DNA from: Halochromatium roseum
GTDB taxonomy: Bacteria > Pseudomonadota > Gammaproteobacteria > Chromatiales > Chromatiaceae
Direction: 5' to 3'
Assembly: GCF_016653315.1 (NCBI RefSeq)
Contig: NZ_NHSH01000048.1
Location: 118,715-182,714, forward strand
Length of the DNA: 64,000 nt
Below the pieces are notes generated by a model. It was not told where the DNA came from. It ran no database searches and was given only the letters and a program-made list of their open reading frames with translations. The translations under genes were made by a program, and so were the position numbers. Positions 54,202 through 63,474 of this stretch are shown in pieces; positions within the stretch are counted from its first letter, which is position 1; each line of letters begins with the position of its first letter.

Positions 54202-56433
54202 CTAAGAGGTCGTTGCCAGCCGATGCTCGAAATGGCTCAGCAGCCGCGAGCGTAGGTTCTTCTCCTTATGCTTGGCCGCTGCTGAGAGGCGCTTCTCGGC
54301 TACCCCCATCAGGGTATCCTGCGCGCCCTTGGCATGCTCGTCCTCAGGCTGGCGCTGGACATAGCTGCCATCGGGCTGCATGTCCCAGGCCGAGCGCTGA
54401 TCGGCGAATTGCACGTCGAGGATCAAGCGCAGCTCTTGGCGCAACTCCGGGTCCTCGACCGGCGCATGCACCTCAACGCGACTCTCGAGATTACGTCGCA
54501 TCATGTCCGCTGAACCGATGAAGTACTCCTCGTCGCCACCGTTGCGGAAGTAGAGGATGCGGCCGTGCTCAAGGAAACGGCCGACGATGCTGACCACCCG
54601 CGCGTTCTCACTGAGTCCGGGTATTCCCGGTCGGAAGCGGCAGGTGTCACGCACGATCAGGTCGACCTTGACCCCGGCCCGGCTCGCCTTGTAGAGGGCG
54701 CGGGCGATGTCCGGGTCTTCGAGCGCGTTCATCTTCATCTGGATCAGACCCCCGCCACGCTCGCGCTGGTGGACGGCGATCTCGCGGTCGATCTTCTCCA
54801 GGATGCCGCGCTTGAGCGTGTAGGGCGCGGCCAGGATCTTGCGATAGCTCGGCGGTGGGGAATAGCCGGTGAGGTAATTAAAAAGCTCGGTCAGGTCTTG
54901 GCCGATGTCTTCGTCGCAGCCAAACATGCCGAGGTCGGTATAGAGCTTGGCGGTGCCGCCGTGATAGTTGCCGGTGCCGATATGGTAGTAGCGACGCAGC
55001 TGCGAGTAGTCGCGTCGCACCACGAAGATCAGCTTGCAGTGGGTCTTGAGGCCGAGCACGCCATAGGTGACATGGATGCCCTCGCCCTCAAGCCGGCGCG
55101 CCCAGCCGATGTTGGCGGCTTCATCGAAGCGTGCCTTGAGCTCAACCATCACCGCGACCTGCTTGCCGTTGCGCGCGGCCTTGATCAGCGCATCCAGGAT
55201 GGCCCCACCCGAGGTCCGGTACAGGGTCATCTTGATCGCCAACACCTTCGGGTCCTTGGCGGCGGTGGTCAGAAAACGCTCGACGGTGGTCGAAAAGGAT
55301 TCGTAGGGATGCTGCAGTAGCAGTGGGCCGTTCTCGCGGATGATATGGAAGATGTTGCGCCGATCGTTGCCGAGCACCGGATGATCGCCGGAGCGATGCG
55401 GCTTGTCGTGGAGCTCAGGGATGTCCAGGCTGGCCAGCTCGAACAGGTCGCGACGGCCCATGAGCCCGCCGACCTCATAGACGTCATCGGCCTCGTTCAG
55501 GCCCAGCTCAGCGGCGAGCATGCCGCGATGGACGGGGTCCATCCCAGCTTGCACCTCCAACCGAACGATGGGCGCGAAGTGGCGCTCGCGCAGCTCGGTC
55601 TCGATCATCTCGAGCAGGTCTGAGGCGGCTTCCTCCTCCGGCTCGACGATGGCGTTGCGCGTGACCCGGAACAGCTCGCAGCTGACGATCTCCATGCCCG
55701 GGAAGAGCATGTCGAGGTTGTGGACGATGAGGTCATCGAGGGTGACGAAGGTATTATCGAGTCCGTCGACCTGGATCAGCCGCTTGGAGACATCCTTGCT
55801 CACCGGAACCTTGATGCGCGCCATATAGCTATCGCTGCCGCCCGGGAAGCGTAGCCGCACCAGGAGATTGAGCGCCAGGTTGGAGATGAACGGAAACGGA
55901 TGCGCGGGGTCCATCGCCAGCGGCGTGATCATCGGGAAGATGTTGGTGCGAAAATGCCCGCGCAGGCGTTCGCGGACCTCGGCCGTGAGCGAATGAATCT
56001 CTACCAGCTGGATATCCTGCTCCCCGAGCGCCGCCATCACCTCGCCATAGATGCGCTCCTGATCGGCCTGGATCGCGGCGATCTCGGCGCGGCATTCGTC
56101 GAGCTGTTGTGTGGGGGTGCGGCCGTCGACGGTTTGGCTGTGCACGCCAGCGGCAATCTGCTGCTTCAGGCCGCCGATGCGCTTCATGAAGAACTCATCG
56201 AGGTTGTTGCTGACGATGGCCAGGAACTTCACCCGCTCCAGCAGCGGTGTGCGCGGATCATCCGCTTCGTGTAGCACGCGTCGGTTGAACGCAAGCCAGG
56301 TCAGCTCGCGGTTCAGGTACAGTGCCGGGTCGTCGAGATCGGGCTCCGGGTTGACGATGGGCGCATCGGTGTCGACGGACTCGATATCGGTCTCGTCGTC
56401 TTCTACGATCGGTTGTGCGCTGGTATCGGTCAT
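54202..56433 (-). CDS. ppk1: Polyphosphate kinase 1
   Basis: PPK1 makes polyphosphate from ATP. The 743-residue protein shows the N-terminal domain (YLNRELTWLAFNRRVLHEA), the head domain, and the catalytic part with LKTHCKLIFVVRR (autophosphorylated His), HIGTGNYHGGTAKLYTDLG and EYFIGSADMMRRNLESRVEV. GGGGAACC precedes ATG 56433. The first 50 residues are Asp/Glu-rich and not conserved. No ppx gene is adjacent. Confidence 0.95.
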   Translation of the reverse strand: MTDTSAQPIVEDDETDIESVDTDAPIVNPEPDLDDPALYLNRELTWLAFNRRVLHEADDPRTPLLERVKFLAIVSNNLDEFFMKRIGGLKQQIAAGVHSQTVDGRTPTQQLDECRAEIAAIQADQERIYGEVMAALGEQDIQLVEIHSLTAEVRERLRGHFRTNIFPMITPLAMDPAHPFPFISNLALNLLVRLRFPGGSDSYMARIKVPVSKDVSKRLIQVDGLDNTFVTLDDLIVHNLDMLFPGMEIVSCELFRVTRNAIVEPEEEAASDLLEMIETELRERHFAPIVRLEVQAGMDPVHRGMLAAELGLNEADDVYEVGGLMGRRDLFELASLDIPELHDKPHRSGDHPVLGNDRRNIFHIIRENGPLLLQHPYESFSTTVERFLTTAAKDPKVLAIKMTLYRTSGGAILDALIKAARNGKQVAVMVELKARFDEAANIGWARRLEGEGIHVTYGVLGLKTHCKLIFVVRRDYSQLRRYYHIGTGNYHGGTAKLYTDLGMFGCDEDIGQDLTELFNYLTGYSPPPSYRKILAAPYTLKRGILEKIDREIAVHQRERGGGLIQMKMNALEDPDIARALYKASRAGVKVDLIVRDTCRFRPGIPGLSENARVVSIVGRFLEHGRILYFRNGGDEEYFIGSADMMRRNLESRVEVHAPVEDPELRQELRLILDVQFADQRSAWDMQPDGSYVQRQPEDEHAKGAQDTLMGVAEKRLSAAAKHKEKNLRSRLLSHFEHRLATTS

Positions 56434-56583
56434 CTTTGGTTCCCCGGTGTTTGCTGGTCTATTTTTTGCGGCTCGATATCCTAACAGCGCACTGTTGTGG
56501 CCGTCTGTTCGTACTTGCTTTGGCGGTGACATCTGCGCTGGTGACGGTTGAATTCTGCGCCTCTGACGATTGAATGGTTATTC

Positions 56584-57321
56584 ATGCCTCATCCCCACTG
56601 TGATCAAGTGTACGCCGGCGCTGATGCGCCGCTCGGCGATTTTGTCTTTGACGAGCGTGTCGCGAGCGTGTTCTCTGACATGATCGCGCGTTCGGTTCCT
56701 GGCTGGGCCGAACTGGTGCGCCTGATCGGGCTGATCGGTGCGCACCTGGCACAGCCGGGCGCCTGTATCTATGATCTGGGCTGCTCGCTCGGAGCCACTA
56801 GCGCGAGCCTCCTAGCGCGCCTGCCCGCAGGCCCAGGGGGCGATGACATCCGGGTCTATGCCATCGATCGGGCGCCGGCGATGCTCGACGAGCTGCGCCT
56901 GCGGCTCGAGACGGAGATCCAGCAGCGCCGGCTGCAACCGATCTGTGCGGATCTGCTCGACCTCAGGATCGTTGATGCGAGCTTGGTGGTGATGAACCTG
57001 ACGCTCCAGTTCATCGAGCCCGCGCAACGCTTGCCGCTGCTGCGTCGCATCCGCGCCGGCCTGCGTCCTGGCGGGGCACTGATCCTGGCTGAGAAGGTGG
57101 CGGTCGCCGACGACGATGGGCTGCTTGCTCAAGTGCATGCCGACTTCAAGGCCGCGCAGGGCTACAGCCAGCTCGAGATTGCACGCAAGCGCTCTGCGCT
57201 GGAGCAAGTGCTGATTCCGGATACTGTGGCGGAGCACGATGCCCGGCTACGTGAGGCTGGCTTCGAGCGCATTGAGTCGTTCTTTCAGTGTCTCAACTTC
57301 GTTGGCTGGATTGCGCGCTGA
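56584..57321 (+). CDS. cmoA: Carboxy-S-adenosyl-L-methionine synthase CmoA
   Basis: CmoA makes carboxy-SAM from SAM and prephenate for tRNA wobble modification. The 245-residue methyltransferase fold has FDERVASVFSDMIARSVPGW and the SAM motif IYDLGCSLGATS, followed by MNLTLQFIEP. An earlier ATG at 56548 is less likely. The stop overlaps the cmoB start (TGATG). Confidence 0.94.
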   Translation: MPHPHCDQVYAGADAPLGDFVFDERVASVFSDMIARSVPGWAELVRLIGLIGAHLAQPGACIYDLGCSLGATSASLLARLPAGPGGDDIRVYAIDRAPAMLDELRLRLETEIQQRRLQPICADLLDLRIVDASLVVMNLTLQFIEPAQRLPLLRRIRAGLRPGGALILAEKVAVADDDGLLAQVHADFKAAQGYSQLEIARKRSALEQVLIPDTVAEHDARLREAGFERIESFFQCLNFVGWIAR

Positions 57322-58493
57322 TGGCGGCGAGCGGAGGCCAACCGCGCCGACCGGAAGGGCTTGGCTCAGTCGAGCGCGTCTTGCTGCAGCGATTCGAGCC
57401 GTTCCTCGATGTGCTACGCGCGTCAGCGCTAGCGGACTGGGTGAATCCCTTGCGCCAGCTGACCTTGGAGCGGTTACAGCCTGCCCGGCATGGTGATCTC
57501 GGCGACTGGGTCGAGACCTTAGAGCGCCTCTCGGCTCTCTGCCTGCCCGACCCTTGCGACTCCAGCCGGGTGCTCGATCAGCCCTGTGTCGGGGTTGCTG
57601 CCGAGCAACCCCTGTCGCCCGCGGTGAGTGCTCAACTGCGCCAGGTTCTCGAGCAGCTGCACCCCTGGCGCAAGGGGCCGTTTTGTCTGCACGGGATCGC
57701 GATCGACGCTGAGTGGCGCTCGGATTGGAAATGGGCGCGTCTGGCCGATGCCATCGCGCCACTGCCGGGGCGCCGGGTGCTCGACGTGGGCTGTGGCAAT
57801 GGCTATTACGGCTTTCGTGCGCTCGGCGCTGGTGCTGACTGGGTGCTCGGCATCGACCCCACCTTGCGTTTCGTGATGCAATTCTTGGCGCTCGAACAGC
57901 TGATCGGCGCCGAACGCCTAGCGGTGTTTCCGCTCGCCGATGATGATTTGCCGGGGCTCTGCGCCGCTGCCGGTAGTCAGTTCGATACCCTGTTCTCGAT
58001 GGGGGTGCTCTATCACCGCCGCGATCCGATCCAACATCTGGCCCGGTTGCGGGACTGTCTTCGACCGGGTGGCGAACTCGTCCTCGAAACACTCGTGGTC
58101 GATCGTCCAAGCGACGAATCGATCGTCTGTGAGCCTCCAGAGTGTGAGCGTCTGCTCGATAAGGATGCCGAAAAACAAGCCTTGGAACGAAGGCAGCCCG
58201 GCTGTGGACCCGCACCGGCTGAAACGCTGATACCCGCTGGACGCTATGCGCGCATGCGCAATGTGCATGCGATTCCAAGCGTCGCGGTCCTCGGCGATTG
58301 GATCAGGGCTGCGGGCTATCGAGATCTGCAGTTGGTGGGTCTGTCCCGCACCAGCATAGAAGAGCAGCGTGCAACGCCCTGGATGCGCTTTCAGTCCCTA
58401 GCGGACTTCCTCGACCCCAATGACCCAAGCCTGACCATCGAGGGCCATCCGGCCCCAGTGCGTGCGCTGCTGCTAGCGCAGCGTGCCGGTTGA
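57321..58493 (+). CDS. cmoB: tRNA U34 carboxymethyltransferase CmoB
   Basis: CmoB transfers the carboxymethyl group of carboxy-SAM to 5-hydroxyuridine at the tRNA wobble position. The 390-residue protein has WKWARLADAIAPLPGRRVLD, the SAM motif VLDVGCGNGYYGFR, FSMGVLYHRRDP and the C-terminal TPWMRFQSLADFLDPNDP. It is longer than E. coli CmoB (323), from an N-terminal extension and an insert (about residues 270-300) before PAGRYARMRNV. It is translationally coupled to cmoA. Confidence 0.94.
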   Translation: MAASGGQPRRPEGLGSVERVLLQRFEPFLDVLRASALADWVNPLRQLTLERLQPARHGDLGDWVETLERLSALCLPDPCDSSRVLDQPCVGVAAEQPLSPAVSAQLRQVLEQLHPWRKGPFCLHGIAIDAEWRSDWKWARLADAIAPLPGRRVLDVGCGNGYYGFRALGAGADWVLGIDPTLRFVMQFLALEQLIGAERLAVFPLADDDLPGLCAAAGSQFDTLFSMGVLYHRRDPIQHLARLRDCLRPGGELVLETLVVDRPSDESIVCEPPECERLLDKDAEKQALERRQPGCGPAPAETLIPAGRYARMRNVHAIPSVAVLGDWIRAAGYRDLQLVGLSRTSIEEQRATPWMRFQSLADFLDPNDPSLTIEGHPAPVRALLLAQRAG

Positions 58494-58851
58494 GCGTGCG
58501 AGTCACTCGCCGCGGACGCCGTCCCCGTTGCACTGGCTGGGCGGCTTGGCGAAGCCCTGAATTCTGCTGAGGGATCGCTGTCGAAGCGCTGGCGGCTGAA
58601 CCCAGTAGAGATCTGGATGAGGCCGTGACGAGGCCGCGATGTCGTCGTGAGACGCTGTGATCGGGGTTTCACTGAGCTTCGTCGTTGTCATCCTGGGTCT
58701 GCGCCACGACACTAAGGAAGGCACACGAGGTAAGCACGAGGTAAGAAATGAGTCTCCAGCGTCTCCCGGCGACAAGCGGCCGCCCGGAGCGAGCGCCGTC
58801 TGGCGGATTGCTGATGGTTGCGCCGCCTTTCGTCTGTACAGAGCATCCTGA
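58494..58851. other. 358-bp intergenic region after cmoB
   Basis: I see no supported gene. It has an 11-bp tandem duplication (CACGAGGTAAG x2, 58724-58745). A minus-strand frame of 143 codons across it has no recognisable similarity. Confidence 0.4.
58724..58745 (+). repeat. 11-bp tandem duplication
   Basis: CACGAGGTAAG occurs twice in direct succession. Confidence 0.8.
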
Positions 58852-60180
58852 GTGAGCCGTCTTCTAAAAGTTATCCTTCCCGTTCTCATCCTTGCCGTCG
58901 GCTTTGGCGCGTTTCGCTTGCTGGTCGCCACCAAGCCAGAGAAGGCATCACCGTCGATCCAAGAGCGCGTGTGGCGGGTTGCCGTTGAGCCGGTCGAGCT
59001 CTTAACCGCGGCGCCGCAGCTTGAACTCTATGGTCGAGTCGAGACCCCGGATCTGCTTCGCGCCACCGCGCCGGCCTCGGCCTGGGTGACCGAGGTGCTA
59101 GTCCAAGACGGCGACGTCGTCGCTGAAGGCGATGTGCTGTTGCGCCTGGACGAGCGCGACTTCGAGCCGCGCATTGCCCAGGTTGAGGCCGAGGTCGCTG
59201 ATCTGGAGGCGCAGATCGCCAGCGAGAAGAATCGCTTCGAAACCGATCGGTTGGCGCTGGAGCAAGAGCAGCAACTGCTCGAGCTTGCGCAGGACGCGGT
59301 TGAGCGCCAGCAGCGCCTGAAGACGCAACGGGTTGGCGCCGAGCAAGCCTTGGACGATGCCAAGCGCACCGAGGCGCAACAGCAGCTGACGGTGACCAAT
59401 CGCGAGATGAGCATCGCCGATCATCCGAGCCGCTTGCGTGGTCTCGAGGCGCGCCGGGCCAGCGCCAAGGCGCGGCTGGCGGAGCTTCGGCTCGAGTTTG
59501 AGCGCGCCACCTTGAAAGCCCCCTACGCCGGCATCGTCACCGGTGTCGAGGTGACCGAGGGGGACCAGGTGACCAAGGGTGAGGCCTTGGTGCGCCTCTA
59601 CGCCACCGAGAGTCTGGAGATTCGGGCGCGCATCCCGGCGCCCTATCAGGACGAGCTGATTGAGGCTGTGAAGCAGGATCTGTCGCTGTCGGCGAGCGCC
59701 ACCATCGGTGGCGAGTCCTTGCAACTGCGCTTCGATCGCCTGGCCGGAGAGGCCGATCCGAGTGGCGTTGATGCGCTATTCAAGCTCGACGGCGATCCGA
59801 CTCTGTTGCGTTTAGGGCAGCTGCTGACCGTCTCGCTCGAACGCCCGATGCGCGAGGCGGTGGTCGAGGTGCCGTTTCGGGCCGTCTACGGCGGCGATCG
59901 CATCTATCTGGTCGAGGATGGCCGCATGCGCGGCATCGACATCGAGAGTCTCGGTACCCGCATCAGTGCCGATGGCGAAGAGCGGCTCTTGGTCAGGTCT
60001 GATCAGCTGGCTGCCGGCGATGCCCTGGTGACCACGCACATGCCGAACGCGATCGAGGGACTGCGGGTTGCGATCGTCGGCGCTGAGCCGCCGGATGGCA
60101 GTCGTGAGCCGACAGCGGGATTGAAACCGGAGCCGGATGTCGCCGAAGCCAGGTCGGACGCTCCCGACAGCTCTAACTAA
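58852..60180 (+). CDS. RND efflux periplasmic adaptor (membrane fusion protein)
   Basis: The 442-residue adaptor has an N-terminal membrane segment (about 5-23), a lipoyl-type half (VLVQDGDVVAEGDVLLRLDE), a long coiled coil (about 105-215), the second lipoyl half (LKAPYAGIVTGVEVTEGDQV) and a beta-barrel. It links the inner-membrane pump to an outer-membrane channel. It starts at GTG 58852 and precedes the pump gene by 12 bp. No TolC-like gene is in the window. Confidence 0.92.
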   Translation: MSRLLKVILPVLILAVGFGAFRLLVATKPEKASPSIQERVWRVAVEPVELLTAAPQLELYGRVETPDLLRATAPASAWVTEVLVQDGDVVAEGDVLLRLDERDFEPRIAQVEAEVADLEAQIASEKNRFETDRLALEQEQQLLELAQDAVERQQRLKTQRVGAEQALDDAKRTEAQQQLTVTNREMSIADHPSRLRGLEARRASAKARLAELRLEFERATLKAPYAGIVTGVEVTEGDQVTKGEALVRLYATESLEIRARIPAPYQDELIEAVKQDLSLSASATIGGESLQLRFDRLAGEADPSGVDALFKLDGDPTLLRLGQLLTVSLERPMREAVVEVPFRAVYGGDRIYLVEDGRMRGIDIESLGTRISADGEERLLVRSDQLAAGDALVTTHMPNAIEGLRVAIVGAEPPDGSREPTAGLKPEPDVAEARSDAPDSSN

Positions 60181-60192
60181 CGGCCATTACGC

Positions 60193-63100
60193 ATGGATAC
60201 CGCAAGCCTGGATACCAAAAGACCAGACACCCAACGTCCGGATGGCGACGCCAGCCCAGACGGCACCAGCCGGGACAGCGCCAGCCGACATCGCACCGAC
60301 ATCATCGGCATCTTTGCCCATCATAAGGTTGCGGCGAACCTGTTGATGGTGATCATGCTGCTGGCCGGCGCCTTCGCGCTGGATCGGCTCAACGTGCAGT
60401 TCTTCCCGACCTTCGAGCTGGATATCGTCAGCGTGCGTGTGGTCTGGTCTGGCGCCAGCGCCGAGGATATCGAAGACGGCATCACCAATCCGCTTGAGCA
60501 GCGGCTGCGCACGGTCGATGACCTCGACAAGATGACCTCGACCTCAAGTCAAGGTGTCTCGGCGATCACCCTCGAGTTCAAAGAAGGGGTTGATCCGCTG
60601 CTGGCGCTGGACGAGGTGCGGCGCGCGGTGGATGAGTTCCGCAACTTCCCGCAGGACGCCGAGAAGCCCCAGGTGGCGCTCGCCAGCCGCTACGAGCAGG
60701 TCGCGCGGCTGCTGGTCACCGGGCTCCAGGACGCCGGCGAGATGCGCAAGCTGGCGCGCCGCTTCGAGACTGAACTGCTTGAGCGTGGGCTCGATCAGGT
60801 CGAGATCAAAGGCCTGCCACAGGAAGAGATCCGCATCCAGGTCGATAATGACCAACTCGAGCAGCTCGGCGTCGGCCTGCAGGAGATTGGCCGCCGGGTG
60901 GGTGACTTCAGTCTGGATCTGCCAGCCGGTTCGATCGGACTCGATGAGGGCTCGCGCGAGCTGCGCAGTCTGGATAAGCGGCGCGAGGCGCTTGGCTTTG
61001 AGCAGATCCCGATTCGGGCCGACCAGCAGCTGCGCGTCGAGCTGGGCGATGTGGCCAAGATCGAGCGCGTCGCCCAAGACCGCTCGGTGTTGGTGTCGGT
61101 CGATGGCGAGCCGGCGGTCGAGATCGTACTGCAGCGTAGCGATCGCGGTGACACCCTAGAGGCTGCGCGTGCCTTCCGGGAATGGCTCGATGACACCCGG
61201 CCAACGCTGCCGCCCGGGGTTGAGATCAGTGTCTACGACTCCTCCTGGGAGTTGGTGCGCGACCGCATCATGTTGTTGGTGACCAACGGTCTTGGCGGCC
61301 TGCTGCTGGTGGTCGCCATCCTCTATCTGTTCCTCACCGGCCGCGTCGCCTTCTGGGTCGCCTGGGGGATTCCGGTCTCCTTTGCCGCGACGCTGTTCAT
61401 CCTCTACCTGATCGGCGGCAGCATCAACATGATCAGCCTGTTCGCGCTGATCATGGCACTCGGCATCATCGTCGACGATGCCATCGTCGTCGGTGAGGAT
61501 GCGATGGCGCATTATCAGATGGGCGAAGATCCGCTGCTCGCGGCCGAGGGTGGGGCGCGGCGCATGCTGGCACCGGTCATCGCCTCATCGCTGACCACCA
61601 TCGCCGCGTTTCTGCCACTGATCATCGTTGGTGGCCGCATTGGTAACATCCTGGGTGCCATCCCGATCGTGATCATCTGCGTGATCCTGGCGTCGCTGGT
61701 CGAGAGCTTCCTGGTGCTGCCGGGCCACCTGCGCAACGCCTTCGTGCACACGCATAAGATCAAGCCGAACTCGATCCGCGCCCGACTTGACCGCGGCTTC
61801 GAGTGGTTCCGCGATCGTGCCTTCCGTCCCTTCGTCATCTTGGCTGTGCGCAACCGCTTCGCGACCGTGGCCGCGGCGATGGCGATGCTGATGCTGGCGA
61901 TTGGTTTGTTGGCGGGCGGTCGGCTTGGCTTCGTCTTCTTCCCGACGCCCGAGTCGCAGATCATCAATGCCAATGTGTCCTTTGCCGCCGGCACGCCGCG
62001 CGCCCGCGTCGATCAGTTCCTGCTCCACTTGGAGGAGACGCTGTACCAAACCGAGCAGGCGTTTGAGCAAGGCGAGCTGATCAACGTCGTGTTGGCTTAT
62101 CACGGCTCCAAGAGCGGCAGTGGGCCCGGTGGCGGCGCCACCGCGGACCAGCTCGGCTCGCTGCAGATCGAGCTGGTCGAGCCGGACTCGCGCAGCGTGC
62201 GCAATCACCAGCTGATCCGGGCCTGGCGCGAGCGTATCCAGATGCCCGCGGGACTCGAATCGCTCAACATCACGGCGCGGCGGGTCGGTCCGCCTGGGCG
62301 GGATCTCACCATCCGCCTGACCGGGGCCTCGGCGGATGAGCTGAAGGCGGCAGCCTTGGCGCTCTCGGAGACGATTGCTGGAATCGATGGTGTGCTCGAG
62401 GTCGATGACGACATGGCCTATGGACGCGAGCAGCTCATCTATGCGCTGACGCCGGTCGGCGAGGCTCTGGGGCTGACCGTCGCTGATCTTGGCCGCCAGC
62501 TGCGCACCGCCTTCGATGGCCAGTTGGTGCAGATCTTCCAGGATGGCGCGGATGAGGTCGAGGTGCGGGTCACGCTGCCGGCGGCCGAGCGCGGCACCTT
62601 GGCCAGTCTCTATCGGCTCAACGTGCGCACGCCGGATGGCGATTCCGTGCCGCTGACCGCGGTGGCGCAGTGGCGCTCGCGGCAAGGCTTCGAGGTCTTG
62701 CGTCACGCCGATGGCAAGCTTGCGGTCGAGGTCACCGCCGATGTCGATACCAATGTGACCACCGCCGGTGAGGTCACCGCTGGCCTTGAAGAGGGCACCC
62801 TAGCTCAGCTACAGAGCGACTTCGGCGTCAATTACTCCTTCGAGGGGCGCTCGGCTGACCAGCGCGATACCCTGACGGATATGCGCAAGGGGCTGATACT
62901 GGGTCTGATCCTGATCTATCTGATCCTGGCCTGGGTGTTCTCGTCCTATGGCTGGCCGCTGGTGGTGATGGCGGTGATCCCGTTCGGCCTCACCGGCGCC
63001 ATCCTCGGGCACTGGGCAATGGGCATCGATCTCACCATCCTATCGCTGTTCGGGATGTTTGGTCTGTCCGGCATCGTCGTCAACGACTCGATCATCCTGG

Positions 63101-63435
63101 TCAGCTTCTACAAGCAGCTACGTGGCGAGGGACTGTCGATCCAGGAGGCGTTGATCGAGGCCGCCTGCCAGCGTCTGCGCGCGGTGTTGCTGACCTCGCT
63201 GACCACCATTGCCGGCCTCATGCCGTTGTTGTTCGAGACCTCTTATCAGGCGCAGTTCTTGATCCCGATGGCGACCTCGCTTGCGTTTGGCCTCGGCTTC
63301 GCAACCTTGCTGGTACTGCTGGTCATTCCGTCGCTGTTGTCGATGCACGAGAGCGCGCATGGGCGGCTGCAGCGCTGGTTTGGGCGCTCTGCGAGCCTGT
63401 CGACGCCGCCGTCGGCGCCGGCTGAATCGGGATAG
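60193..63435 (+). CDS. RND-family efflux permease (AcrB/HAE1-like)
   Basis: The 1080-residue pump starts with a 35-residue hydrophilic leader, then TM1 (AANLLMVIMLLAGAFALDRL). It has the expected two large periplasmic loops and 12 membrane segments. Proton-relay acids are visible in TM4 (ALGIIVDDAIVVGED), and the TM10/11 region shows FGLSGIVVNDSIILVSFYKQL. Family members export drugs, detergents or metals; the substrate is unassigned. It forms an operon with the adaptor. Confidence 0.93.
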   Translation: MDTASLDTKRPDTQRPDGDASPDGTSRDSASRHRTDIIGIFAHHKVAANLLMVIMLLAGAFALDRLNVQFFPTFELDIVSVRVVWSGASAEDIEDGITNPLEQRLRTVDDLDKMTSTSSQGVSAITLEFKEGVDPLLALDEVRRAVDEFRNFPQDAEKPQVALASRYEQVARLLVTGLQDAGEMRKLARRFETELLERGLDQVEIKGLPQEEIRIQVDNDQLEQLGVGLQEIGRRVGDFSLDLPAGSIGLDEGSRELRSLDKRREALGFEQIPIRADQQLRVELGDVAKIERVAQDRSVLVSVDGEPAVEIVLQRSDRGDTLEAARAFREWLDDTRPTLPPGVEISVYDSSWELVRDRIMLLVTNGLGGLLLVVAILYLFLTGRVAFWVAWGIPVSFAATLFILYLIGGSINMISLFALIMALGIIVDDAIVVGEDAMAHYQMGEDPLLAAEGGARRMLAPVIASSLTTIAAFLPLIIVGGRIGNILGAIPIVIICVILASLVESFLVLPGHLRNAFVHTHKIKPNSIRARLDRGFEWFRDRAFRPFVILAVRNRFATVAAAMAMLMLAIGLLAGGRLGFVFFPTPESQIINANVSFAAGTPRARVDQFLLHLEETLYQTEQAFEQGELINVVLAYHGSKSGSGPGGGATADQLGSLQIELVEPDSRSVRNHQLIRAWRERIQMPAGLESLNITARRVGPPGRDLTIRLTGASADELKAAALALSETIAGIDGVLEVDDDMAYGREQLIYALTPVGEALGLTVADLGRQLRTAFDGQLVQIFQDGADEVEVRVTLPAAERGTLASLYRLNVRTPDGDSVPLTAVAQWRSRQGFEVLRHADGKLAVEVTADVDTNVTTAGEVTAGLEEGTLAQLQSDFGVNYSFEGRSADQRDTLTDMRKGLILGLILIYLILAWVFSSYGWPLVVMAVIPFGLTGAILGHWAMGIDLTILSLFGMFGLSGIVVNDSIILVSFYKQLRGEGLSIQEALIEAACQRLRAVLLTSLTTIAGLMPLLFETSYQAQFLIPMATSLAFGLGFATLLVLLVIPSLLSMHESAHGRLQRWFGRSASLSTPPSAPAESG

Positions 63436-63474
63436 AATGCGGCCTTGATTCAGCGGAGACGATAGGAGTCTTGA

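Noticed and set aside
61585..62706. Minus-strand frame of 373 codons opposite the RND pump
   Set aside because: Antisense shadow inside a 1080-codon gene.
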